DNA of 15,598 nt from Roseburia sp. CAG:10041_57 (GTDB lineage Bacteria > Bacillota > Clostridia > Lachnospirales > Lachnospiraceae). Positions 6,302 to 13,651 of the stretch are shown one piece after another. How positions within the stretch are numbered: the stretch's first letter is position 1; the number at the start of each line of letters is the position of its first letter. Location: positions 1-15,598 of the forward strand of contig MNTL01000008.1 in the NCBI GenBank assembly GCA_001916965.1. The letters are read 5' to 3'. The notes under the pieces are model-generated. The model was given only the letters and a program-made list of their open reading frames with translations, did no database searches and had not been told where the DNA came from. The position numbers and the translations under genes are program-made.

Positions 6302-7843
6302 ATGGAGAATGATTACATTATTGAGATGTTGAACATCACAAAAGAATTTCCTGGAATCAAGGCTAATGATAATATTACCTTGCAGTTGAAAAGAGGAGAA
6401 ATTCACGCTCTTTTAGGAGAGAACGGAGCCGGTAAGTCTACTTTGATGAGTATCTTATTCGGACTTTATCAGCCTACCTCCGGAACAATTAAGAAGGATG
6501 GTAAGGAAGTGCATATCAATACTCCAAATGATGCAAATGATTTGAATATTGGTATGGTACACCAACATTTTAAGCTGGTAGAATGTTTTTCTGTATTAGA
6601 TAATATTATCCTTGGTGTTGAGCCTACGAAGGGAATATTCCTGGAGAAGAAAGGCGCCCGCCAGAGAGTTATGGAACTGAGCGATAAGTATGGACTTATG
6701 GTAGACCCGGATGCTCTTGTTTCTGATATTACAGTAGGTATGCAGCAGAGAACGGAAATTCTGAAGATGTTATATCGTGATAATGAAGTCCTTATTTTTG
6801 ATGAGCCGACTGCAGTTCTGACTCCGCAGGAGATTGAAGAACTGATGAAGATTATGAAGAACCTTGCAAAAGAAGGCAAATCCATTCTGTTCATTACACA
6901 TAAGCTGAATGAAATTATGGAAGTAGCAGACCGTTGTACGATTCTTCGTAAGGGTAAATATGTAGGTACAGTAAATGTAAAGGATACAACAAAAGAAGAA
7001 CTTTCCAAGATGATGGTAGGTAGAAATGTAAACTTCTCAGTAGATAAGAAGCCTGCAAAACCGGGCGAGACTGTACTGAAGGTAGAGCATATGACGGTAC
7101 CGAGTAAGGCACATTCCAACAATGCCGTGAAAGATATTTCCTTTAATGTACGCCGTGGTGAGATTGTCTGTATCGCAGGTATTGATGGAAATGGACAGAG
7201 TGAATTTGTGCAGGGGCTTACAGGGCTTGAGAAAATCACAGGTGGTAAGATTCTATTCAAAGGACAGGATATTACCAAGGCATCTATCCGTGAACGTTCT
7301 AAAATGGGCATGAGCCATATCCCTGAAGACAGACATAAGCATGGTCTTGTTCTTGATTATTCTTTGGAGCAGAATATGGTATTACAGAGATATTTTGAGC
7401 CTGATTTCCAGAAGGGTGGATTTATCAAGAGTAAAGAAGTACGTCGCTATGCAGACAAGCTGATTGAACAGTATGATGTCAGAAGTGGACAAGGCCCGAT
7501 TACCATAACCAGAAGTATGTCCGGTGGTAATCAGCAGAAAGCGATTATCGCGCGTGAGATTGATAAAGATCCAGATCTTCTGGTAGCGGTACAGCCGACC
7601 AGAGGTCTTGATGTGGGGGCAATCGAATATATTCACAGCCAGCTGGTAGCACAACGTGACAAGGGCAAAGCAGTATTGCTTGTTTCCCTGGAATTGGACG
7701 AAGTAATGGATGTTTCAGACCGTATTCTGGTTATGTATGAGGGTGAGCTTGTAGGACAGCTTGATCCGAAACAGATTACTGTAGAGGAATTAGGACTTTA
7801 TATGGCAGGCGCCAAAAAAGAAGCAGTTCCTGAAGAAGTTTAG
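6302..7843 (+). CDS. ABC transporter ATP-binding protein (double ATPase, nucleoside importer)
   Basis: Cytoplasmic ATPase of the importer, 513 residues with two fused ABC domains. Domain 1 has Walker A 'GENGAGKST' (39-47), a divergent signature 'TVGMQQR' and Walker B 'VLIFDEPT' (163-170). Domain 2 has a degenerate Walker A ('GIDGNGQSE'), a good signature 'MSGGNQQK' and a Walker B region 'LLVAVQPTRGLD' where the catalytic glutamate is replaced by Q. This one-active, one-degenerate pattern is normal for the sugar/nucleoside group (RbsA, YufO/NupO). The ATG at 6302 has AAAGGA 9 bases upstream and matches the family start. A GTG 24 codons earlier is in frame but has no ribosome binding site and overlaps the leader hairpin. 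Confidence 0.93.
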   Translation: MENDYIIEMLNITKEFPGIKANDNITLQLKRGEIHALLGENGAGKSTLMSILFGLYQPTSGTIKKDGKEVHINTPNDANDLNIGMVHQHFKLVECFSVLDNIILGVEPTKGIFLEKKGARQRVMELSDKYGLMVDPDALVSDITVGMQQRTEILKMLYRDNEVLIFDEPTAVLTPQEIEELMKIMKNLAKEGKSILFITHKLNEIMEVADRCTILRKGKYVGTVNVKDTTKEELSKMMVGRNVNFSVDKKPAKPGETVLKVEHMTVPSKAHSNNAVKDISFNVRRGEIVCIAGIDGNGQSEFVQGLTGLEKITGGKILFKGQDITKASIRERSKMGMSHIPEDRHKHGLVLDYSLEQNMVLQRYFEPDFQKGGFIKSKEVRRYADKLIEQYDVRSGQGPITITRSMSGGNQQKAIIAREIDKDPDLLVAVQPTRGLDVGAIEYIHSQLVAQRDKGKAVLLVSLELDEVMDVSDRILVMYEGELVGQLDPKQITVEELGLYMAGAKKEAVPEEV

Positions 7844-7878
7844 AAGATACATTCAGCAGACATCATTGAAAGAAAGGT

Positions 7879-8997
7879 ATGGTTATCAACATGAACGAAA
7901 AGAAAAAAGATGTCCTTCTGTCCATCGGTGCTTCGCTTGTTTGTATCGTGATTGGACTTTTAGTTGGATTGATTATTTTGTTTTGCATTAACTCAGAGAA
8001 TGCACTGGATGGTTTTGTGCGAATTGTAAAAGGCGGATTTTACCTTGCTCCTAAGGGAGTCGGAAGTGAGATCACACAGGCAGCTCCGTTAATTATGACA
8101 GGTCTTTCTGTTGCTTTTGCATTTAAGACAGGTCTGTTCAACATTGGTGCAGCGGGACAGTATACAGTAGGCGTATTTGGAGCTTTATATTTTGCTATCA
8201 TTCTTCATATGCCATGGTATGTATGTTTACTGGCTGCTATGGTGTGTGGCGCCATCTGGGGAGCAGTTCCGGGTTTCTTCAAGGCATATTTTAACGTAAA
8301 CGAAGTTATTACTTCTATTATGTTTAACTGGATTGGTCTGTATCTGGTAAATGAATTGATGTACAGTACAATAAAGGGTATGTACGATCAGAAGACTACC
8401 AGAACTTATAAGCTAAGCTCGGTATCTCCTGAATCCTTGATCCCTAATATGGGATTGAATACAATCTTTAAGACCAATTCAACAACCATTGCAATTTTTA
8501 TCGCAATTATCATTGCAATTATTATGTACATTGTTCTGAGTAAGACGACATTTGGTTATGAATTGAAGGCATGTGGTTTCAACAAGGATGCAGCCAAGTA
8601 TGCAGGTATTAATGAGAAGAGAAATATCGTATTGTCCATGACAATATCCGGTGCACTTGCAGGAATCGGCGCAGGACTTTATTACTTATCTGGTGGTTCA
8701 GAATGGAATCCACAGGTAGCAACAGCCCTTCCGGCAATTGGATTTAACGGTATCCCGGTAGCACTTCTTGCACTGAGTAATCCAATCGGCGTAGTATTTG
8801 CGGCAATTTTTGTAGCACATATTTCTGTTGGTGGTGCATACCTCCCAACCAAATATTTCCAGCCTGAAATTGCAGACTTTATTGTAGCAGTTATTATTTA
8901 CCTTTGCGCATTTGTTATGCTGTTCAAGGGTATCGTAACAAATATGATCCAGAAGAAGAAACAGAAAGCTGAGCATGCAGGAAAGGAGGAGAAGTAA
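7879..8997 (+). CDS. ABC transporter permease 1 (nucleoside importer)
   Basis: 372-residue membrane subunit with about eight to ten hydrophobic segments. 'GLFNIGAAGQY' and the cytoplasmic coupling text 'GYELKACGFNKDAAKYAGIN' are typical of the BPD_transp_2 family (YufP/NupP-like), as is 'GFNGIPVALL'. The N-terminus is short and basic, and the C-terminus is a charged tail (KKKQKAEHAGKEEK). Start uncertain: ATG 7879 has only a weak GAAAG at good distance, while ATG 7891 (MNEKKK) has AAGG about 13 bases upstream. It lies 35 bases after the ATPase and 2 bases before the second permease, so these are one transcript. Confidence 0.93.
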   Translation: MVINMNEKKKDVLLSIGASLVCIVIGLLVGLIILFCINSENALDGFVRIVKGGFYLAPKGVGSEITQAAPLIMTGLSVAFAFKTGLFNIGAAGQYTVGVFGALYFAIILHMPWYVCLLAAMVCGAIWGAVPGFFKAYFNVNEVITSIMFNWIGLYLVNELMYSTIKGMYDQKTTRTYKLSSVSPESLIPNMGLNTIFKTNSTTIAIFIAIIIAIIMYIVLSKTTFGYELKACGFNKDAAKYAGINEKRNIVLSMTISGALAGIGAGLYYLSGGSEWNPQVATALPAIGFNGIPVALLALSNPIGVVFAAIFVAHISVGGAYLPTKYFQPEIADFIVAVIIYLCAFVMLFKGIVTNMIQKKKQKAEHAGKEEK

Positions 8998-8999
8998 TT

Positions 9000-9938
9000 A
9001 TGTTTTTATTATTAAAATTTACATTACTTTATGCTGTAGTCCTGATGCTGGTAGCTTTAGGCGGTATGTTCTCAGAACGAAGCGGTGTTATTAATATCGC
9101 ATTGGAAGGTATTATGGCAATCGGTGGTCTTGCTGGCGTATTTGTACTTTCCTTATGTGGAGGCAAGATGCCTGCACCGGCACTTGTTGCAGTATCTATA
9201 TTGGTAAGTGCACTGGCAGGTATGTTGTATTCTTTACTGTTAGGCTTCTCTGCCATCACATTAAAGGCAGACCAGACGATTGGTGGTACAGCCCTCAATA
9301 TGATGGCAACAGCAATTGCAGTGGTTATCACCAAGGCATTTAACAACTCTACAGAAGCAGGAAGTGGTGCTTCCTCTGCTAAATTAACTTATGATAATTC
9401 AGCATTTATTTATAAGATCGGACCTTTGACAATCAATATTTTCCTGATCATTGGTATTATTATTCTGATATGTGCTGCTATTTTCCTGTTCAGAACGAAA
9501 TGGGGACTTCGTCTTCGTTCATGTGGTGAACATCCTCAGGCAGCAGATTCAGTAGGTATCAATGTATATCAGTGGAGATACATCGGTGTTATGATCTCCG
9601 GTGCATTAGGTGGTCTTGGCGGATTTGCCTATATTGTTCCTTCTGTTACGACCTGGAACTTTGAAGTAGGTGTTGCAGGTGCAGGTTTCCTTGCACTGGC
9701 AGTTATGATCTTTGGACAGTGGAAGCCTTACAGAATTGCAGCTGCAGCTGTATTCTTTGCAGTGTTCCGTTCACTGGCGAATATTGCAGACTCCACAGCA
9801 TTGTCCCATCTTGGATTATCCAAGAATATCTACAGTATGATGCCATTTATTGCATCCATGATCATTCTTGCATTTACATCCAAGAATTCACAGGCACCTA
9901 AGGCAGAAGGTATTCCATACGATAAGGGCGCTAGATAA
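9000..9938 (+). CDS. ABC transporter permease 2 (nucleoside importer)
   Basis: 312-residue membrane partner of permease 1, of the same superfamily (YufQ/NupQ-like) but the shorter type. Recognisable text: 'MFSERSGVINIALEG' near the N-terminus, the coupling helix 'GLRLRSCGEHPQAADSVGIN', and 'IFGQWKP' near the end. About eight hydrophobic segments. GGAGG of its ribosome binding site lies in the last codons of permease 1, and the ATG follows that stop after 2 bases, so translation is probably coupled. The LysR gene follows after 1 base. Confidence 0.93.
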   Translation: MFLLLKFTLLYAVVLMLVALGGMFSERSGVINIALEGIMAIGGLAGVFVLSLCGGKMPAPALVAVSILVSALAGMLYSLLLGFSAITLKADQTIGGTALNMMATAIAVVITKAFNNSTEAGSGASSAKLTYDNSAFIYKIGPLTINIFLIIGIIILICAAIFLFRTKWGLRLRSCGEHPQAADSVGINVYQWRYIGVMISGALGGLGGFAYIVPSVTTWNFEVGVAGAGFLALAVMIFGQWKPYRIAAAAVFFAVFRSLANIADSTALSHLGLSKNIYSMMPFIASMIILAFTSKNSQAPKAEGIPYDKGAR

Positions 9939-9939
9939 A

Positions 9940-10839
9940 ATGCAGCTGAATCACAGTTTAGAAGTATATAGAGTATTTTATACAGTAGCAAAATGCAGAA
10001 GCATAACGTTTGCTGCCAATGAACTGGCAATTTCCCAGCCAGCAGTCAGTCAGTCCGTGAAGCAATTGGAAGAATCCCTGGAAACGAAGCTGTTTACCAG
10101 GACTTCCAAGGGCGTACGCCTGACCGCGGAGGGAGAGCTTCTTTATTCCTATGTTTCCAAGGGCTATGAACAGATAGTCCTTGGAGAACAGAAGTTGATG
10201 GAGATGAAGAATCTTGAACTGGGAGAGATCCGAATTGGTGCGAGCGATATGACTCTGCAATTTTTTTTATTACCTTATTTAGAGCAGTTTCATGAACTTT
10301 TTCCGAATATTAAGGTCAAAGTTACCAATGCACCAACCCCGGAGACATTGTCCAATCTGGAAGAAGGAAGAATTGATTTTGGTGTAGTCAGCACTCCGTT
10401 TCAGGCGAAGAATACAGTTGAGAAAGTTCCAGTGCGTGAAATAGAAGATGTCTTTGTGGCAGGGAGACGTTTTATTCCTTATAAGAACAGAATGCTGGAC
10501 TTTTCACAATTAGAAGGACTGCCATTGATTTTTCTGGAGAAGAATACTTCCAGCAGAACCTATATGGAACAGTTCCTTGCAGATAATCACGTATCTCTGA
10601 ATCCCGAATTTGAACTTGCGACCAGTGAGATGATCGTGCAATTCGCACTTCGAAACCTTGGAGTAGGATGTGTAGTAAAAGACTTTGCAAGAGAATATAT
10701 AGAAGAAGGGACGCTTTTTGAACTTCGTTTTAATAAGATGATACCCAAGAGACAATTCTGCATTGTGCGCAATCAGAAAAACCCGCTGTCAGCGGCAGCG
10801 GGTAAGTTACTGGAGATTATTTACGCGAATTCTCCATAG
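9940..10839 (+). CDS. LysR-family transcriptional regulator, co-operonic with the importer
   Basis: 299 residues. The N-terminal winged helix-turn-helix (about 5-64) includes 'SITFAANELAISQPAVSQSV', the usual LysR recognition helix. A linker helix and an effector-binding domain follow (about 92-295; 'GEIRIGASDMTLQFFLLP', 'RIDFGVVSTP'). ATG at 9940 is one base past the permease stop with AAGGG 11 bases upstream; longer in-frame starts lie inside the permease gene. Being last in the operon it would regulate its own transcription together with the importer; the effector could be a purine compound, which is inference. Its last 23 bases overlap the convergent gene, and that gene's terminator lies inside its coding region. 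Confidence 0.9.
   Translation: MQLNHSLEVYRVFYTVAKCRSITFAANELAISQPAVSQSVKQLEESLETKLFTRTSKGVRLTAEGELLYSYVSKGYEQIVLGEQKLMEMKNLELGEIRIGASDMTLQFFLLPYLEQFHELFPNIKVKVTNAPTPETLSNLEEGRIDFGVVSTPFQAKNTVEKVPVREIEDVFVAGRRFIPYKNRMLDFSQLEGLPLIFLEKNTSSRTYMEQFLADNHVSLNPEFELATSEMIVQFALRNLGVGCVVKDFAREYIEEGTLFELRFNKMIPKRQFCIVRNQKNPLSAAAGKLLEIIYANSP
10777..10803 (-). terminator. terminator of the minus-strand membrane gene, inside the LysR coding sequence
   Basis: Read on the minus strand: ACCCGCTG, loop CCGCTGA, CAGCGGGT, then TTTT. Perfect 8-bp GC-rich stem 14 bases past the stop at 10817. The same bases encode part of 'NPLSAAAGKLL' at the LysR C-terminus. Confidence 0.8.
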
Positions 10840-11137
10840 CCTGAGTAATCTCTTCTTCTGTTAAGCCCTGTGATTCCTTGTGTTCAGGAACAATAGGAGA
10901 ATTGATATTGCTGTCAGGGAAGAATTCAGCCATGGTGTGTCTGCCTTTCATTCGTCCATAGCACAGAATAAAGAGCCAGGCAAGAATTGGAATGGCAATT
11001 ATGCAAAAGAATAAGGCAAAGAACAGATTACGGGAATCAGCAGTTGTGGTAAAAGCTGATACAATAAAAGCAATGAGCAAAGCAGCAATGGCGGCAAGAC
11101 TGACGATTGCCACTATTTGTTTTGGATTTTTCTTCAT
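10817..11137 (-). CDS. small membrane protein of unknown function
   Basis: 106 residues. Two strong hydrophobic helices (about 8-29 and 38-59) are followed by a soluble tail of about 45 residues, mostly polar and acidic ('GLTEEEITQAMENSRK' at the end). I do not recognise a named family. It is real by three signs: a GGAGG upstream of the ATG, a near-ideal promoter (11167-11195) and a perfect terminator (10777-10803). Its 3' end overlaps the LysR gene tail to tail by 23 bases. Confidence 0.72.
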   Translation of the reverse strand: MKKNPKQIVAIVSLAAIAALLIAFIVSAFTTTADSRNLFFALFFCIIAIPILAWLFILCYGRMKGRHTMAEFFPDSNINSPIVPEHKESQGLTEEEITQAMENSRK

Positions 11138-11166
11138 ATCGGGATATCCTCCTTTGTTTATGTTCT

Positions 11167-11195
11167 ATTATAGAGTGCGCATAGCGGAAAAGCAA
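11167..11195 (-). promoter_or_regulatory. promoter of the minus-strand membrane gene
   Basis: Minus strand TTGCTT, 17-base spacer, TATAAT. It is divergent from the promoter at 11214-11242, with 18 bases between the two -35 elements, so one bound factor could affect both. Confidence 0.65.
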
Positions 11196-11213
11196 GAGAG
11201 TGTAAGGATTCCT

Positions 11214-11242
11214 TTGACTTTCTTACACATTTAGTATATACT
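11214..11242 (+). promoter_or_regulatory. promoter of the SEC-C gene
   Basis: TTGACT (5 of 6), 17 bases, TATACT (5 of 6). Start of transcription would be near 11249, giving a leader of about 78 bases. Confidence 0.7.
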
Positions 11243-11326
11243 AAGTCCGTATGGCAGACATAAAATGTGGGGATAACAGATTACCTACTCAATGATAAGA
11301 AGCCGTAATGAAAGGATGTATATATC

Positions 11327-11848
11327 ATGGCAAAGGAAAAGACTTTATTAGACCAGTGGAGAGCAATGGCTTATGATGAGCAGGCAGATAAGGCAAGCCT
11401 TCAGAAGCTTTGGATTGCATATTTTCAGAAGGAAAAAGAAATCTATCAGCAGCTTTTAAAGAATCCTGACGAAGAAGTTAAGGGAACTGTAAAAGAACTT
11501 GCAGACAAATATAGTGTAGATATCATGACAATGACAGGATTCCTGGATGGTATCAACGACAGCTTAAAGGCAGCTAACCCAATCGAAGAAATGGGTGAAG
11601 ATACAGAAGTAAGCCTTGCATTTGACAAGGAATTACTGTATAAGAACATGGTAGCAGCAGAGGCTGACTGGCTTTACAACCTGGAAGAGTGGAATGCTAT
11701 TTTCAGCGAAGATAAGAAGAAAGAGCTTTACAAAGAGCAGAAGTCTTCTACAACAGTTGTAAAACCTACTAAGATTTATCCAAACGATCCTTGTCCTTGT
11801 GGAAGCGGCAAAAAATATAAGAAGTGCTGCGGCAAAAATGCAAAATAA
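11327..11848 (+). CDS. SEC-C zinc-binding motif protein
   Basis: 173 residues. The N-terminal 135 residues are charged and helical ('LLDQWRAMAYDEQ', 'VAAEADWLYNLEEW') and I do not assign them to a named domain. After a Lys/Ser/Thr linker the C-terminus is the SEC-C motif 'DPCPCGSGKKYKKCCGKN', with metal ligands C156, C158, C167 and C168. SEC-C motifs bind zinc and are best known from the SecA tail, where they contact SecB or ribosomes; in small proteins like this the role is not established. AAAGGA precedes the ATG. The next gene follows after 84 bases with no clear terminator between. Confidence 0.87.
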   Translation: MAKEKTLLDQWRAMAYDEQADKASLQKLWIAYFQKEKEIYQQLLKNPDEEVKGTVKELADKYSVDIMTMTGFLDGINDSLKAANPIEEMGEDTEVSLAFDKELLYKNMVAAEADWLYNLEEWNAIFSEDKKKELYKEQKSSTTVVKPTKIYPNDPCPCGSGKKYKKCCGKNAK

Positions 11849-11932
11849 TGCCAAATAATGGTTTTGATCCTATACAGGAATAAACCTGGAGATATGCCAC
11901 ATACTAACTCTGTATGAAAAGGAGGTAGTTAT

Positions 11933-12247
11933 ATGGCACAACTTACTTGTGGAGCACAAGCCTGTTCCTATAATCAGGATAATTGCTGTTGTAAAGGTGA
12001 TATTATGGTAGGTGGCAAGCATGCCGAATGCTGCGAGAATACCTGTTGCGAAAGCTTTCATAAAAGAGATGGTTCCTCTTTTGTCAGCGCGATTTCACAT
12101 CCAAGCCCTACAATCAGTATCGACTGTGAGGCGGTAAAATGTATCTACAATGCAGATTACAGATGCAAGGCTGAGAAGGTTGCAATCAAGGGAAACAGTG
12201 CGAACAGCAGCATGGAGACAGTCTGTGCTACTTTTAAAGAGAAATAA
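11933..12247 (+). CDS. double DUF1540 cysteine-rich protein
   Basis: 104 residues with 13 cysteines. Two copies of the same short unit are visible: residues 5-42 (C6, C11, then CCC at 18-20, C38/C39) and 64-101 (C65, C70, C78, C98), each with the pattern C-x4-C-x-YN, a turn and 'T-x-C-x-x-F'. The first copy carries extra cysteines. The cysteine spacing suggests metal binding, but no function is established for DUF1540. A strong AAAAGGAGG precedes the ATG. A small CATAC/GTATG hairpin lies just before that site. The next promoter is 22 bases after the stop. Confidence 0.87.
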   Translation: MAQLTCGAQACSYNQDNCCCKGDIMVGGKHAECCENTCCESFHKRDGSSFVSAISHPSPTISIDCEAVKCIYNADYRCKAEKVAIKGNSANSSMETVCATFKEK

Positions 12248-12269
12248 AGCAGAAAAATAAAAATTAGCA

Positions 12270-12298
12270 TTGACAGAGAGTGGGTATTGTGTTAGAGT
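12270..12298 (+). promoter_or_regulatory. promoter of the infC-rpmI-rplT operon
   Basis: Perfect TTGACA (12270-12275), 17-base spacer and TAGAGT with a TGn extended -10. Transcription would start near 12305. Confidence 0.72.
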
Positions 12299-12304
12299 AT
12301 ATTT

Positions 12305-12456
12305 GTTTGAGAACGTCAAACATTGTACAACAAAGCAGAGTATCCACTCTCACCTTGCAGTAATTGAACTGGCAAGCGTTAATAATTTCCAGAGTTTTGG
12401 CAACAGAACTTTATGATGTATGGAATTATGTGGATAGTCTGACTATCCACTTTTTA
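12305..12456 (+). ncRNA. infC operon leader, L20-leader-type attenuator
   Basis: The predicted transcript begins with a hairpin (GTTTGA 12305-12310 with TCAAAC 12316-12321), passes a second small hairpin (12337-12341 with 12346-12350), and ends in an intrinsic terminator before infC. Bases 12341-12347 (TATCCAC) can also pair with 12430-12436 (GTGGATA), the 5' arm of the terminator, so terminator and antiterminator exclude each other. In B. subtilis ribosomal protein L20 controls this operon by such attenuation. The class is inferred from position and architecture, not from a covariance model. Confidence 0.6.
12430..12456 (+). terminator. attenuator in front of infC
   Basis: GTGGATAGT (12430-12438), loop CTG, ACTATCCAC (12442-12450), then TTTTTA. 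Perfect 9-bp stem 30 bases before the infC start, facing the same way, so it must be read through for the operon to be expressed. Confidence 0.8.
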
Positions 12457-12486
12457 TTTACTTATTTCTTATGGAGGTGTTAAGTT

Positions 12487-12993
12487 ATTAGCGAATTAAT
12501 GATTAACGAACAGATTAGAGACAGAGAGGTGCGCGTTATCGGTGAAGACGGTGAACAGTTGGGAATCATGTCACCACGCGACGCCATGAAGCTTGCAGAA
12601 GAAGCAGGTGTCGATTTAGTGAAAATTGCACCTACAGCCAAGCCGCCTGTATGTAAGATTGTTGATTATGGTAAGTTCAAATATGAACAGACAAGAAAAG
12701 AAAAAGAAGCGAAGAAGAAACAGAAGGTAATCGACGTAAAAGAAATTCGTTTATCTCCCAATATTGATACTAATGACTTGAACACGAAAGTAAACGCTGC
12801 CCGTAAGTTCCTTTCCAAGGGAGATAAAGTTAAGGTCACACTTCGATTCAGAGGTCGTGAGATGGCTCATATGCAGAGTAGCAAGCACATTCTTACAGAG
12901 TTCGGTGAGAATTTAAGTGATGTGGCTGTTGTTGAGAAAGAGCCAAAAGTGGAAGGAAGAAGTATGACAATGTTTTTAGCTGAGAAAAGATAA
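12487..12993 (+). CDS. infC: translation initiation factor IF-3, with AUU start codon
   Basis: Binds the 30S subunit, keeps it apart from 50S and checks the start codon. 168 residues if started at ATT (12487): M-S-E-L-MINEQIRDREVRV. GGAGG (12473-12477) is 9 bases before this ATT but 21 bases before the first ATG (12499), and the SELMINEQIR extension is what relatives carry. The N-terminal domain ends at 'PVCKIVDYGKFKYEQTRKEK', a lysine-rich linker follows, and the C-terminal domain has 'KEIRLSPNIDTNDL' and 'KVKVTLRFRGREMAH'. An AUU start lets IF-3 limit its own synthesis, as known for E. coli. First gene of the infC-rpmI-rplT operon. Confidence 0.94.
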   Translation: MSELMINEQIRDREVRVIGEDGEQLGIMSPRDAMKLAEEAGVDLVKIAPTAKPPVCKIVDYGKFKYEQTRKEKEAKKKQKVIDVKEIRLSPNIDTNDLNTKVNAARKFLSKGDKVKVTLRFRGREMAHMQSSKHILTEFGENLSDVAVVEKEPKVEGRSMTMFLAEKR

Positions 12994-13056
12994 GCGGTTT
13001 CATTCCGTTTCCAGTTAAAATATAGGTATTATATGAAGTTTAGGAGGAAATTAGCG

Positions 13057-13254
13057 ATGCCGAAAATGAAAACAAGCAGAGCAGCTGCAAAACGTTTTAA
13101 AGTAACAGGAACAGGTAAATTAAAGAGAGCAAAAGCTTATAAGAGCCATATCTTAACAAAGAAGACAACTAAGAGAAAGAGAAATCTTAGAAAGCCTGCT
13201 ATGACTGATGCAACCAATGTTAAGAATATGAAGAAGATTTTACCATATTTATAA
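13057..13254 (+). CDS. rpmI: 50S ribosomal protein L35
   Basis: 65 residues, very basic, starting MPKMKTSRAAAKRFK and ending ATNVKNMKKILPYL, full family length. The ATG at 13057 has TAGGAGG 8 bases upstream; an in-frame ATG at 13033 would add eight residues that include the ribosome binding site. Second gene of the operon, 63 bases after infC and 24 before rplT. Confidence 0.95.
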   Translation: MPKMKTSRAAAKRFKVTGTGKLKRAKAYKSHILTKKTTKRKRNLRKPAMTDATNVKNMKKILPYL

Positions 13255-13278
13255 GTATTAGTTAGGAGGATATAAGAG

Positions 13279-13635
13279 ATGGCAAGAATTAAAGGCGGTT
13301 TAAACGCAAAGAAGAAACATAATAGAGTATTAAAGCTTGCAAAGGGCTACAGAGGAGCTAGAAGCAAGCAGTATAGAGTAGCTAAGCAGTCTGTTATGAG
13401 AGCATTAGCTTCTTCATACGCTGGTAGAAAAGAGAGAAAGCGTCAGTTCAGACAGTTATGGATCGCTCGTATCAATGCTGCAGCTAGAATGAACGGTATC
13501 TCCTACAGCCAGATGATGCATGGCTTAAAGCTTGCTGGTGTTGACATCAACAGAAAGATGTTAGCAGAGATGGCAGTTAACGATGCAGAAGGTTTCAAGA
13601 CATTAGCAGAATTAGCAAAGTCTAAGGTAGCTTAA
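13279..13635 (+). CDS. rplT: 50S ribosomal protein L20
   Basis: 118 residues, the usual length. The basic N-terminal arm (MARIKGGLNAKKKHNRVLKLAKGYRG) threads into 23S rRNA during early 50S assembly, and the C-terminal globular part ('WIARINAAARMNGISYSQMM', 'AGVDINRKMLAE') is the portion known in other bacteria to bind the operon leader. This makes it the likely feedback repressor acting at the leader at 12305-12456. AGGAGG precedes the ATG, and a strong terminator follows the stop. Confidence 0.96.
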   Translation: MARIKGGLNAKKKHNRVLKLAKGYRGARSKQYRVAKQSVMRALASSYAGRKERKRQFRQLWIARINAAARMNGISYSQMMHGLKLAGVDINRKMLAEMAVNDAEGFKTLAELAKSKVA

Positions 13636-13651
13636 TTTTTGAGAAAATGAT

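Noticed and set aside
6469..7311. Long minus-strand ORF (280 codons) opposite the ATPase gene
   Set aside because: It is a mirror of a clearly conserved gene, has no ribosome binding site and has a Ser/Ile/Leu-rich antisense-type composition.
7178..7640. Degenerate second Walker A and Q in place of the catalytic glutamate as a sign of a broken ATPase
   Set aside because: This asymmetry is normal for the double-ATPase proteins of sugar and nucleoside importers.
12276..12351. 11-bp inverted repeat GAGAGTGGGTA (12276-12286) with TATCCACTCTC (12341-12351) as an RNA helix of the infC leader
   Set aside because: The left arm lies in the spacer of the predicted promoter, so it would not be in the transcript if transcription starts near 12305. 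Only an upstream start would rescue it.
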